From: Litorimonas sp.
Lineage (GTDB): Bacteria; Pseudomonadota; Alphaproteobacteria; Caulobacterales; Maricaulaceae
Assembly (NCBI GenBank): GCA_029936425.1
Contig: JAPYSU010000017.1
Location: forward strand, 1 to 57,527
DNA length: 57,527 nucleotides
Reading direction: 5' to 3'
A model generated the notes under the pieces. It had not been told where the DNA came from. It was given only the letters and a program-made list of their open reading frames with translations, and made no database searches. Shown one piece after another: positions 8,175 through 17,251 of the stretch; position 1 is the stretch's first letter, and every line of letters starts with the position of its first letter. Position numbers and translations under genes: made by a program.

Positions 8175-9593
8175 TTAACCTATTAAGCCGCGGATATAGG
8201 CCATAATCGACGTAACCATCACAAAACCGACAAATATCGGCGCGACCCAGCGGCAAAGGAAAAATATAATATTTCCTAGCGTCTCGCCTTCCCCTTTTAT
8301 TTGCTCATGTACAATACGTGAGTCCATTCTCCAGCCGACGAACAACACGATGAGGAAGCCTGCCAAAGGCAACATGACCTTACCCGTAAACCCATCAATC
8401 GCATCCAGGGCTGGGGTTGATCCCCCGTCTCCAACGCCAAAAACAGAGATCAAACCAATCAGGATCATCAACCCGCCAACTACCCAGGCCGCTTTAGATT
8501 TAGACATGTTGAATTTTTCACTCGCGTAAGCTGCAGATGGCTCTAGTAGCGAAACGGAGGAAGTAATTGCCGCGAAGAACGCCAGGAAGAAGAACGCAGC
8601 TCCCACAACTGGCCCAATGACTCCCATCGCTTCAAAAGCATTTGGAAGGGTTATGAAGAGGAGTGCCGGGCCCGCGCTTTCTGACAGACCAGACCCGAAG
8701 ACGATCGGGAAAATCGCCAAACCAGCAATCAACGCAACCAGTGAGTCCATGATAGCGACTGTCGCAGCCGCTTTGGGTAGGGAAACGTCATTTGGTATGT
8801 AAGACCCGTAGGTGATCATAATCGCGCTGCCCACACTCACGGAGAAGAATGCCTGCCCAAGCGCAGCGTTCGCCACACTGCCGACATTGAAAACCTCAGA
8901 AAGCTCCGGGTTCTTTGTCATCATTTCATTCCAATCAGGGACATAAAGAAACTCAAGAGCAGCCGCCGTACCTCCATCGCTTAGATTGGTAACTAGCGCG
9001 AAAACAGCCAAACACGCCAAAAGTACGAAAAAGGCCGGCATCAGCATTTTAGCGGCCCACTCAATTCCTTCGTTAACGCCCCGGCTGACAAGCCAGATTG
9101 TGATCAAAGCAAATGCCAAAAACCACGGCAGAACAGCAATCGGATTACTTATAAAATCAATAAATCTCGCAGCTACGTCATCCGGGGACATTCCTGCAAA
9201 ATCGTTCAATAAAAAGAAGAAGATGTACCTGAGAACCCAGCCCGCGATAACGCAGTAAAATGTCACAATAAAGAAGCCGGCCAACATGCCGACCCAGCCT
9301 GCACCACGCCAATTGCGACTACGGCCCGATCGTTGTGCAACGTCGTCAACCGACCCAACGGCATTGGCCACATTGCCAGAACGGCCGACCATATATTCGC
9401 TCATCAAAACCGGAATGCAGACAAAAAGAACGGCGAGCACATATATCAGAATGAATGCTCCCCCACCATTTGTCCCTGCTTCAGAAGAAAATCGCCAAAG
9501 GTTCCCAAGGCCGACTGAAGAGCCAACGGCCGCCATAATAAATGCAAAACGTGAAGACCACTGAGCCTTGCCCGGAGCCGCAATTGAAGCCAT
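8175..9593 (-). CDS. Sodium-dependent transporter, NSS/SNF family
   Basis: This is an inner-membrane symporter of the neurotransmitter:sodium symporter (LeuT-like) family, probably taking up an amino acid or similar small molecule with Na+. The N-terminus carries the family signature AAVGSSVGLGNLWRFSSEAG with the sodium-binding region. Eleven or so hydrophobic helices follow across 472 residues, within the range of bacterial members (about 440-520). The ATG is preceded by a good Shine-Dalgarno (AGAAGGGAT on the minus strand). The substrate cannot be told from the sequence. Confidence 0.93.
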   Translation of the reverse strand: MASIAAPGKAQWSSRFAFIMAAVGSSVGLGNLWRFSSEAGTNGGGAFILIYVLAVLFVCIPVLMSEYMVGRSGNVANAVGSVDDVAQRSGRSRNWRGAGWVGMLAGFFIVTFYCVIAGWVLRYIFFFLLNDFAGMSPDDVAARFIDFISNPIAVLPWFLAFALITIWLVSRGVNEGIEWAAKMLMPAFFVLLACLAVFALVTNLSDGGTAAALEFLYVPDWNEMMTKNPELSEVFNVGSVANAALGQAFFSVSVGSAIMITYGSYIPNDVSLPKAAATVAIMDSLVALIAGLAIFPIVFGSGLSESAGPALLFITLPNAFEAMGVIGPVVGAAFFFLAFFAAITSSVSLLEPSAAYASEKFNMSKSKAAWVVGGLMILIGLISVFGVGDGGSTPALDAIDGFTGKVMLPLAGFLIVLFVGWRMDSRIVHEQIKGEGETLGNIIFFLCRWVAPIFVGFVMVTSIMAYIRGLIG

Positions 9594-9756
9594 TTGAAAT
9601 CCCTTCTGTGTTCCCTATTGATGTCGCTTCTTATGAGCGCATTCAAATATGATGCTGTGATTAAGGAAATCCGTCCTGTGGTCAAGCGAAGAGCGTGAAA
9701 GAAGAGGCTTAATTCACATTTTTAACACTAAAATCAGTCAGATAAACGTCGTTAAA

Positions 9757-10899
9757 TCAAAGCCGGCTGCGGGGTAGCTCGCTATTACGGTGTAAATGCG
9801 CTGACAAAATCAAACCGAAGCCGGCCATTACGGCCATAACGACTGTGCCCCCATATGAGATCAGCGGAAGGGGTACGCCAACCACGGGAAGCAACCCCAT
9901 TACCATACCGAGATTGATGAAAATATAGAGTGTAAATGTCGTAGTCAGTCCGAGTATCAACAACTTTGCGAAACTAGATTTACATTTCATAGCCAGATAA
10001 ATGCAAAGACCAATGACGGCTATATAAAGCGCGATCGTCATAAGACTTCCGATCAGGCCGAACTCCTCCCCTATCACGGTAAAAACAAAATCCGTTCGGT
10101 TCTCTGGGACATAATCCCCTTGCCTTTGGGTGCCATGCATGAAGCCTTTTCCCGATATCCCGCCGCTCCCCAGCGCTATTTTGGACTGCGTGATGTGATA
10201 ACTTGCCCCGCTTGGGTCCCGGGAGGGATCGAGGAAAGTCCAGATCCGGTCCCTCTGATATTCTTTCAATCCGAATTGAAAAAATAAAGGCAAGCCCACA
10301 GCCATTATCAAAGAAGCGAAACCAATAACGCGCCAACTTACCCCCGCTAAAAAAACGATAGCGACACCTGTCGCCCCAAGAAGAAGAGTCGTTCCTAAAT
10401 CAGGTTGATGAAGAATGAGAACCATTGGAACCGCAATAAGAAGCAGCGCTCCGGTTAGGCCGGAAATATGTGAAACCCGCCAGCGGGAGAGATCATGGTA
10501 ATAGCGCGCCAAAGCCATAACGATGGCAAGCTTCATGATTTCCGAAGGCTGAATCCTCATAATGCCCAAATCGAGCCAACGCTGGGATCCGTTTACACTG
10601 ACGCCCATAAATTCCACACCAATCAAGAGGATAAGAGCCCCGAAATAAGCAGGATAAGAAAGGGTATACCAGACTTTGACATCTATGAGCGCTATGACCA
10701 AAAGGAGTAAACCCGCAAGTCCGATCCTTATGGCGTGCTGTGCAGCGCCTTGCGTCCAGACACCATCCGTGGCGGCAAAAATCATTGCCACTCCAATGGC
10801 TCCAATAATGGCAATCAGCACGGGTAGAAGCCAGTTCAGTTCATATAGCTTGGCCCTCAGGCTCAATTTAGATGAGTCGAGTGGGAGAAGACCGACCAT
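9757..10899 (-). CDS. rodA: Rod shape-determining protein RodA
   Basis: This SEDS-family peptidoglycan glycosyltransferase of the inner membrane polymerises lipid II together with PBP2 during lateral wall growth. The 380 residues hold ten or so membrane helices and SEDS landmarks: GSQRWLDLGIMRIQPSEIMK, HQPDLGT and the C-terminal GVPLPLISYGGT. Its ATG directly abuts the mrdA stop codon (10900-10902), so the two genes are coupled. It is the last gene of the mreB-mreC-mreD-mrdA-rodA operon. No clear terminator follows. Confidence 0.96.
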   Translation of the reverse strand: MVGLLPLDSSKLSLRAKLYELNWLLPVLIAIIGAIGVAMIFAATDGVWTQGAAQHAIRIGLAGLLLLVIALIDVKVWYTLSYPAYFGALILLIGVEFMGVSVNGSQRWLDLGIMRIQPSEIMKLAIVMALARYYHDLSRWRVSHISGLTGALLLIAVPMVLILHQPDLGTTLLLGATGVAIVFLAGVSWRVIGFASLIMAVGLPLFFQFGLKEYQRDRIWTFLDPSRDPSGASYHITQSKIALGSGGISGKGFMHGTQRQGDYVPENRTDFVFTVIGEEFGLIGSLMTIALYIAVIGLCIYLAMKCKSSFAKLLILGLTTTFTLYIFINLGMVMGLLPVVGVPLPLISYGGTVVMAVMAGFGLILSAHLHRNSELPRSRL

Positions 10900-12786
10900 T
10901 TAGAGCGCCGCAGCCTCTTTCTTAGGTTTCGGGCCCATTCCGTCACGGCGAAGAGCCTCAGAAAGCACATTCCGCGTTATGTCCGCGGCTCTCCCTGCAC
11001 CGGAGCCGCCATGTTCAACAATGGTGGCAACAGCAAATCGGGGCTTTTCATAAGGCGCGAAACCCACAAAAATAGAATGATCTCGAAGCTCCCATGGAAC
11101 GACATTATTCTTCCGAACGCCTGTAGCCCGTTCACTGGCGGAAATCCCCCTGACCTGACCCGTACCGGTTTTGCCGGCCATTTCAATTCCGCCTAATTGA
11201 AGACTGTCATATCTATAGGCCGTTCCGCCCGGTTCCTCACATACGGCGTGCATAGCGTCTCTGACGAAAGCCAGATTTGCGGGATCAATGTCGAGAGCCT
11301 TGAAAGGCGGTATGCCCTGCCCGATGATAAGCGAAGGCTCCACTGCGAGTTTTGCATTTGCCAATCGCGCCGCCATGACCGAGAGTTGTAAAGGTGTTGC
11401 CAGAACAAAGCCTTGCCCGATAGAGGCATTCAGCGTGTCGCCCATCCGCCAACCCGACCCCAAACGGGCCTGTTTCCAAGCGCCGTCCGGAACAATTCCG
11501 GAATTACTCCCGCTAATCCCGATGTCATACGTTTGGCCAAGGCCAAGGCGGCGCGCCATATCCGCAATACGGTCAATCCCAATAATTTGTGAAATTTCGT
11601 AAAAATAGGTGTCACAGGAATTTTTGAGACCGTCACGCATATTCATTGCGCCGTGCCCCTGCCGTTTCCAGCAATGGAAGTTACGGTTTCCAAGGCGCAT
11701 TTTCCCGACGCAGAAAACCGGTCTTTTCGGATCGATAAGCCCGCTCTCTAATGCTGCTAACATCACCGCCATTTTGAATGTAGAAGCAGGCGGGTAACCT
11801 CCGCCGATAACCTTATTGAATTGCGGTCGTTTTGGATCGCTATTCATACGATCCATATCCGCCTGGGTGAGTCCGTTCACAAATAAATTGCCGTCAAAAC
11901 TCGGCATGGATAGAAGGGTTCGCAGCTCTCCCGTCATGCAATCCATGACTGAAATGCCGCCGGAATCATCTTGAAACTGCTCTGCCGAAAACTTTTGAAG
12001 CTGGGCATCCAGGGTTAGGTAGACATCTTTGCCAGGCGTTGCCGCCTCTTTCGGATCCGGCCACTCCCTGACAATTCGCCCGACGGCGTTCACTTCTACC
12101 TTCAATTTGCCCGATGCGCCGCGCAACTGCTTTTCGACAGCAGCCTCAACCCCCGTCTTGCCAATTCGAAAAGTAGGTTGGCGCAAAAGTGGATCTTTGT
12201 CTTCGGCAACGTCTTTTTCTCCGGCGCGGCCGATATAGCCTAAAGTATGGGCAAAAATCCCTTCATTCGGGTAGGCCCGACCTTCAGCCACTTCGGGAAC
12301 AATTCCTGGAAGGTCATGCATTCTCATATTCAGCGCCGCGAACGCTTTCCAATCAACATTGTCTTGGATGGTAATAGAAACAAATTTTGGATTGTTTTTG
12401 ATGTCCTGATGAATACGTTTTAAATTCTTAGGGTCGAGGTCAATAACCTCGCCCACATGTTTTAAAACCTTGTCAATATCATCAGAGCGTTCCGGAATGA
12501 GCACCACTCTATAATTGGGTTCGTTGACCGCCAATGGTTCACTATAGCGATCCAATATGCGGCCGCGGCTTGGCAGGATGATATTGTAATTGAAACGGTT
12601 GTTTTCCGAGAGGGCAATATAGTTTTCTGCCTTGCGAACCTGCAAATCATAAAGCCTTGCCCCCAAGACGCCAAACATAGCCAGACCGCCTGCGCCTAGA
12701 AATAATGTGCGGCGGGTTAAGACAGCTTCGGACTCCGCTTGCTCAGCGGCGCTGTTTTTATGTGTAAGTTTGGATTTACGCGCCAT
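10900..12786 (-). CDS. mrdA: Penicillin-binding protein 2 (transpeptidase)
   Basis: This is the class B penicillin-binding protein of the elongasome; it crosslinks peptidoglycan and activates RodA. One N-terminal membrane anchor (LFLGAGGLAMFGVLGARLYD) is followed by the pedestal (dimerisation) domain and the transpeptidase domain. The active-site motifs are present: the nucleophile Ser in GYPPASTFKM (SxxK), SCD in NSCDTYFYE, and KTG in MAGKTGTGQV. The length of 628 residues is normal. The start overlaps the mreD stop by one base (TAATG), and rodA follows without a gap. Confidence 0.96.
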   Translation of the reverse strand: MARKSKLTHKNSAAEQAESEAVLTRRTLFLGAGGLAMFGVLGARLYDLQVRKAENYIALSENNRFNYNIILPSRGRILDRYSEPLAVNEPNYRVVLIPERSDDIDKVLKHVGEVIDLDPKNLKRIHQDIKNNPKFVSITIQDNVDWKAFAALNMRMHDLPGIVPEVAEGRAYPNEGIFAHTLGYIGRAGEKDVAEDKDPLLRQPTFRIGKTGVEAAVEKQLRGASGKLKVEVNAVGRIVREWPDPKEAATPGKDVYLTLDAQLQKFSAEQFQDDSGGISVMDCMTGELRTLLSMPSFDGNLFVNGLTQADMDRMNSDPKRPQFNKVIGGGYPPASTFKMAVMLAALESGLIDPKRPVFCVGKMRLGNRNFHCWKRQGHGAMNMRDGLKNSCDTYFYEISQIIGIDRIADMARRLGLGQTYDIGISGSNSGIVPDGAWKQARLGSGWRMGDTLNASIGQGFVLATPLQLSVMAARLANAKLAVEPSLIIGQGIPPFKALDIDPANLAFVRDAMHAVCEEPGGTAYRYDSLQLGGIEMAGKTGTGQVRGISASERATGVRKNNVVPWELRDHSIFVGFAPYEKPRFAVATIVEHGGSGAGRAADITRNVLSEALRRDGMGPKPKKEAAAL

Positions 12787-13307
12787 TATAGCGCCTCTTC
12801 CCTTCGACTAAACCAGGACTGCATTCTATTTCGTAAAATCCAAAACAGGGGAAAGGCAAGCGTCGCCAGCAGCGCGGGCTGTAAAATGGCGCCCCAATAT
12901 GGCCAATCCTTGAAAATAATCCGGCCACTTAACGTTAATACGAGGGCGGCTATTAACATTGCCCCAACCCAGAGCCGCAGCCCTTTGCCAAAAGTCAGAG
13001 GTTTCAGCCGTTCAAACGGGCGAAATAAAAATATGACAAGCAAATAAGTCAGGGCCCACTGACCGGGAACGCCCATATGTAGCCAGTCCTGAGCGAGACC
13101 GAGTAAAAAAATAGCAATGACTGAGCGGATTGGCGGAGCGCCATGCGGCCAAAGGGCGATAACCAGAAGCGGCAACCAGGACAGGGAAATGTTGAACTTC
13201 ATAATGTTGACGTTCAAAGTCCCCAGAAGCGTCAGTAAAAGCGCCGCGAAAAGAGCCTGAAAAAACTGTCCCTGCCGAAGCCCCGATTGTGAGCCCAAAA
13301 ATGTCAT
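12786..13307 (-). CDS. mreD: Rod shape-determining protein MreD
   Basis: This is a 173-residue inner-membrane protein of the elongasome with five predicted helices, including PFERLKPLTFGKGLRLWVG and a LGLAQDWLHMG segment typical of MreD. I use ATG 13305-13307, which overlaps the mreC stop as TGATG; a TTG one codon upstream is also open. Sequence conservation of MreD is low, so the call rests on position, length and hydrophobicity as well as the LAQDW motif. Confidence 0.88.
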   Translation of the reverse strand: MTFLGSQSGLRQGQFFQALFAALLLTLLGTLNVNIMKFNISLSWLPLLVIALWPHGAPPIRSVIAIFLLGLAQDWLHMGVPGQWALTYLLVIFLFRPFERLKPLTFGKGLRLWVGAMLIAALVLTLSGRIIFKDWPYWGAILQPALLATLAFPLFWILRNRMQSWFSRREEAL

Positions 13308-14284
13308 CAATTGGCTTCCTCTGGGGTCGACGTAGCCGAGGATTGTGATTGAGCCGTCTCAGATGGCTCGGCGTCTTCGATCCGGCGCCTCTCCGGAGCA
13401 AGAACCTCATCATTATCCAGTTCAACAGTCGGGCTTTCGACGGCAACCGGTGTTTCTATGGGTGAAAACAGAGCGACCCAAACCCAGTCCAGAGGCTTGT
13501 TAAGCCCGGACAGTTCCGCCTTTAGTTCGCCGTCAGAAGCTTCGACAACATTTCCGACAACGAGTCCTCGAGGCAAACGACCATCATCTCCTGACGTCAG
13601 GATTAGATCTCCAACCTGCCAATCCATGCCCACATCAATAAATAAGAGCTTTGGAAAATCCGTATTATCCCCAGCCAGAACAGCGACAGCCTGACTGCGT
13701 TCACTCATGACAGGGATGCGGCTGTTCAAATCATCCAATCGCAACACCCGGGAAGAATCTGATCCAACGAGAATGACATGACCCACGAGTCCTTCCGGCG
13801 CCATTACCGCTTGTCCAATTTCTACACCGTCTTTCTGTCCGACATTAAGCAGAAGGGCCCGCACAAAAGGGCCCTTCAAATCATTAACGGCTCGAGCAAC
13901 AAGCTTACGAAGCGGAATTTCCGTACGATTTTTTGAACCCAATATCTGCTCATAGCGCTGCATTTTCGTTTCTATGACAGCATAGCCTGCGATTTTCTCT
14001 CTTAGTTCCTGTAATTCTATTCGAAGAGCTTTGTTTTCTTCAAACGCCCTCTGGCGATCAGCGAGGGAGTAAAAGAAATTTTCGGTCGCCCGAATAGGTT
14101 GAGAGACAAGTGATGTCAGGGGCGATACAATCTCATCAGATTGGGATTGAACAGCTTGGCGTAGACGCGCGTCCCGTCCCTGAGTGGCCATCAATGTAAT
14201 AGAGATTATAATTCCGACAAGAAGCACCCAGTAGACAGCGGCGCTGTCATGGCTATCAAAATGAGAATAGGATGTGCGAGGCAT
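13307..14284 (-). CDS. mreC: Rod shape-determining protein MreC
   Basis: This bitopic periplasmic scaffold of the elongasome links MreB/MreD to PBP2. A membrane helix lies at about residues 14-34 (VYWVLLVGIIISITLMAT), then a coiled coil at about 70-110, then the beta-rich MreC core with VARAVNDLKGPFVRALLLN and GLVGHVILVG. The acidic, Glu/Ser-rich tail of roughly 55 residues (after about 270) looks disordered. A strong Shine-Dalgarno (AAGGAGG) precedes the ATG. It lies 45 bases after mreB. Confidence 0.95.
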   Translation of the reverse strand: MPRTSYSHFDSHDSAAVYWVLLVGIIISITLMATQGRDARLRQAVQSQSDEIVSPLTSLVSQPIRATENFFYSLADRQRAFEENKALRIELQELREKIAGYAVIETKMQRYEQILGSKNRTEIPLRKLVARAVNDLKGPFVRALLLNVGQKDGVEIGQAVMAPEGLVGHVILVGSDSSRVLRLDDLNSRIPVMSERSQAVAVLAGDNTDFPKLLFIDVGMDWQVGDLILTSGDDGRLPRGLVVGNVVEASDGELKAELSGLNKPLDWVWVALFSPIETPVAVESPTVELDNDEVLAPERRRIEDAEPSETAQSQSSATSTPEEAN

Positions 14285-14329
14285 TGCCCGCCTCCTTTCC
14301 TCTTATCCCATCGCCGGGATTTCGATGTA

Positions 14330-15373
14330 CTAGACTCCGCTGGACAGTACGCTCTTCCATTTTTTCAAATTCTCAACGACTGTACCGGAGCCTCTAACCA
14401 CACAGGAGAGCGGATCATCCGCTATCGAGACTGGTAACCCTGTCCGGGATCGCAATTCCGTATCCAGATTTCGTAGCAACGCCCCGCCGCCAGTTAGCAT
14501 GATACCTTTGTCAACAATATCAGCCGCTAGCTCAGGAGGCGTAGATTCGAGTGCCATTTTAACAGCTTCTACAATCTGTTCTACAGGCTCAGCCAGGCTT
14601 TCCGCAATCATCGCTTCGGTCACGCGGATTTCCCGCGGAACGCCGTTCATCAAATCACGGCCCTTAATCTGGACAGTCATACCTTCATTGTCAGCCGGCA
14701 TTGTAGCTGAACCAATTTCTTTTTTCACGCGCTCAGCAGACATTTCACCGAGTAGCAGGTTGGTTGTGCGGCGAACATATTGAATGATCGCATCATCCAT
14801 TTTATCGCCGCCAACTCGCACAGAACGTGAGTAGACAATGCCGTCCAAAGACAGGACTGCAACTTCGGTCGTGCCGCCGCCAATATCCACGACCATGGAC
14901 CCGGATGGCTCATGGATAGGAAGACCCGCACCAAGCGCTGCAGCCATTGGTTCTTCAATCAAGTACACACGTTTAGCGCCAGCCTGTTCGGCAGACTGGT
15001 GAATGGCACGACGTTCCACAGCGGTCGCGCCGGACGGTACGCAGATGACGACATGCGGACGACGACGGATCAAACCGCCCTTATTCACTTTACGAATAAA
15101 ATGACCAATCATTTCCTCGGCCACTTCAAAATCGGCAATCACACCATCTTTCATTGGACGGATAGCTTCGATATGGCCCGGCGTCCGGCCCAGCATGTTT
15201 CGGGCCTCGTCGCCTACAGCGTGAACCACCTTGCGGCCATTTCGAATCGAAAAAGCAACCACAGACGGTTCGTTTAGAACAACATCGCGTCCCTTGGCAT
15301 AAATCAGCGTGTTGGCTGTACCAAGATCGATAGCAATATCAGATGAAAATGCGCCGAGTAGTGACGAAAACAT
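14330..15373 (-). CDS. mreB: Actin-like rod shape protein MreB
   Basis: This bacterial actin forms membrane-bound filaments that guide the wall elongation machinery. The 347 residues carry the ATPase signatures: DLGTANTLIYAKG (phosphate 1), VVDIGGGTTEVAVLS (phosphate 2) and IMLTGGGALLRNL (adenosine). An N-terminal amphipathic start (MFSSLLGAFSSD) fits membrane attachment. It is the first gene of the mre-mrd operon; its promoter should lie in the 206-base gap to dgt, where I see AT-rich sequence but no promoter I can name with confidence. Confidence 0.97.
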   Translation of the reverse strand: MFSSLLGAFSSDIAIDLGTANTLIYAKGRDVVLNEPSVVAFSIRNGRKVVHAVGDEARNMLGRTPGHIEAIRPMKDGVIADFEVAEEMIGHFIRKVNKGGLIRRRPHVVICVPSGATAVERRAIHQSAEQAGAKRVYLIEEPMAAALGAGLPIHEPSGSMVVDIGGGTTEVAVLSLDGIVYSRSVRVGGDKMDDAIIQYVRRTTNLLLGEMSAERVKKEIGSATMPADNEGMTVQIKGRDLMNGVPREIRVTEAMIAESLAEPVEQIVEAVKMALESTPPELAADIVDKGIMLTGGGALLRNLDTELRSRTGLPVSIADDPLSCVVRGSGTVVENLKKWKSVLSSGV

Positions 15374-15579
15374 TTTAGGCCTTTGATTTTATGTGTTCCA
15401 AACTTTAAATTGTTGCTTTCAAATCTGTAGGCTCAGATTCAATTTACAGGCGATATATCAAGTCGGAATCATTCCCTTATCCGGCGTTAATGGGAAGTCG
15501 CGCAATTAATTGCAAGTGGAACCTCTCCAGATTGGGCGCAAACACTGAATTAATTTTAGTTAAAGATAGAAATCCATGC

Positions 15580-16797
15580 CTAATAAGTCGAAAGATAGCC
15601 TGCAGCCGTGAAAAGCTTGCGGTGCTCGGCGATAGCAAAACTATCTGTCATCCCTGCAATATGGTCACAAATTATCCGGGCTGTCTCAGGCGTATTTGAA
15701 CCATTACATTGCCGCCTCAGCTCTGTTGGAAGGATGTCCGGGTCATTTATAAATAGCTCGAAGAGTTCTGAGACGACCCGACTAGCCTGTCCCATCATGC
15801 GGTTCACCTTGTAATGCCGATATAAATTTTCGTACAAAAATTTACGGAGCGGAGCCTCCTTGGCTCTAAAATCATCAGAAAAAGCGACAATAGGCCGATC
15901 CAGCTCTCGTATATCCTGAGCGCTTTGCGGATTGTGCTCGGCCAGCCTTGCCCTTGTTTCGGTAAGCACATCAGAAACCATATACCCAATCAGGTCTCTT
16001 ACCGCCTCATGAATCATTCTGTCTTCTGAAATACCCGGATAGCGTTTTCGGACATCTGCGAAGGCTTCGCCCAGTAAAGGAACTTGCTCAACTTCCTCCA
16101 CACTCAATAGGCCGGCGCGTAATCCATCATCAATATCATGATTATTATAAGCAATGTCATCTGCAAGCGCCGCGACTTGGGCTTCGGGGCCAGCAAAAGT
16201 TTCGAGCTCCAAACCCTGCCAATTGTCGAGCGCCTTTAAAGCCCAAGGGAGTTTATCTTCATCCCCGTCCTTGAGGATGAGCGGCCCGTTATGTTTGGCA
16301 ATCCCTTCGAGCGTTTCCCAGGTCAGGTTCAGTCCATCAAATTCCGCATAGCGCCCTTCCAGATGTTCAACTATTCTAAGCGTCTGAGCATTGTGATCAA
16401 AACCGCCATAAGGCTCCATGGCTTTGGCCAAAGCATGCTCTCCGGAATGTCCGAAAGGCGGATGGCCCATATCATGCGCCAAAGACAAGCATTCTGCGAG
16501 ATCCTCATCCAGCCCTAATACCCGCGCAATGGATCGGGCAATCTGGGAGACCTCGAGAGAGTGGGTCAGGCGCGTTCGGTAATAATCCCCCTCGTGAGCG
16601 ACAAAAACCTGTGTTTTTCCTTTGAGCCGGCGAAAAGCGCTGGAGTGAATAATTCTATCCTTATCGCGCTGAAAAGGGCTTCGTTCTGAGTTTGAAGGCT
16701 GTGAAATCCGTCTTCCCCGCGCTTTGGCGGGATCAGAAGCAAAAACGGCTCGTGTCTGGCGATAGGGTGAAAAATTCAAAACGGGTTCGGCAGACAC
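15580..16797 (-). CDS. dgt: dGTPase-like HD phosphohydrolase
   Basis: This is a deoxyguanosinetriphosphate triphosphohydrolase-like protein that hydrolyses dNTPs to nucleosides and triphosphate and helps control dNTP pools. The N-terminus has the family pattern RDKDRIIHSSAFRRLKGKTQ, followed by HD-domain metal ligands in HSLEVSQIARSIAR and LAHDMGHPPFGHSGE. The chain is 405 residues, matching the short alphaproteobacterial type. The start is a GTG at 16795-16797, since no ATG lies nearby and the conserved N-terminus is complete. It is divergent from the Fe-S protein gene. Confidence 0.94.
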   Translation of the reverse strand: MSAEPVLNFSPYRQTRAVFASDPAKARGRRISQPSNSERSPFQRDKDRIIHSSAFRRLKGKTQVFVAHEGDYYRTRLTHSLEVSQIARSIARVLGLDEDLAECLSLAHDMGHPPFGHSGEHALAKAMEPYGGFDHNAQTLRIVEHLEGRYAEFDGLNLTWETLEGIAKHNGPLILKDGDEDKLPWALKALDNWQGLELETFAGPEAQVAALADDIAYNNHDIDDGLRAGLLSVEEVEQVPLLGEAFADVRKRYPGISEDRMIHEAVRDLIGYMVSDVLTETRARLAEHNPQSAQDIRELDRPIVAFSDDFRAKEAPLRKFLYENLYRHYKVNRMMGQASRVVSELFELFINDPDILPTELRRQCNGSNTPETARIICDHIAGMTDSFAIAEHRKLFTAAGYLSTY

Positions 16798-16816
16798 AAA
16801 AATCTCACTTGGTTAG

Positions 16817-16839
16817 TAGTCAGTGCTATGACTAGTCAG
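16817..16839. promoter_or_regulatory. Repeated TAGTCAG in divergent promoter region
   Basis: TAGTCAG occurs at 16817-16823 and again at 16833-16839, 16 bases apart, and an overlapping palindrome AGTCA-N6-TGACT spans 16819-16834. It lies in the 70-base space between dgt and the Fe-S insertion gene. The form suits an operator for one or both genes; I cannot assign the regulator. Confidence 0.35.
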
Positions 16840-16867
16840 AACGGCAATTACCGCCTATATAGAAGCC

Positions 16868-17218
16868 ATGACTGAAATTACCACACCAGTTTCTCAATCT
16901 GTCTCTATGTCCGCTTCGGCTGCGGCTCAAATCAAGACAATTATGGAAAAACAAGGCACCGATAGATATTTGCGCGTTGCCGTAGAAGGCGGCGGCTGCT
17001 CGGGTTTTCAGTATAAATTCGATTTTGCCGACGCCCCAGAAAAAGACGACCTCGTTTTGGAACGGGACGGCGCCAAGATCCTGATTGACGAGGTCAGTGT
17101 CGGGTTCTTGGAAGGATCAGAGATCGATTACGCAAGAGAACTCATTGGCTCAGCTTTCAAAATTCACAATCCGAATGCTGTCGCGGCTTGCGGTTGTGGG
17201 ACGAGCTTTTCTATTTAG
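16868..17218 (+). CDS. erpA: Iron-sulfur cluster insertion protein (A-type)
   Basis: This is a small A-type Fe-S carrier (ErpA/IscA/HesB family) that passes clusters to target enzymes such as those of isoprenoid synthesis. The 116 residues carry the three conserved cysteines: one in GGGCSGFQY and two in the C-terminal CGCGTSF. Assignment to ErpA rather than IscA is by length and the stand-alone position, not by a decisive motif. The downstream gene is convergent. Confidence 0.88.
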   Translation: MTEITTPVSQSVSMSASAAAQIKTIMEKQGTDRYLRVAVEGGGCSGFQYKFDFADAPEKDDLVLERDGAKILIDEVSVGFLEGSEIDYARELIGSAFKIHNPNAVAACGCGTSFSI

Positions 17219-17251
17219 CCCGTCCCGGCCCCACATCACTTATTCAAATGA

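Noticed and set aside
15374..15579. CtrA-type TTAA-N7-TTAA site upstream of mreB
   Set aside because: The closest match (TTAATTTTAGTTAA) has a six-base spacer and lies far from the gene start; not enough to call.
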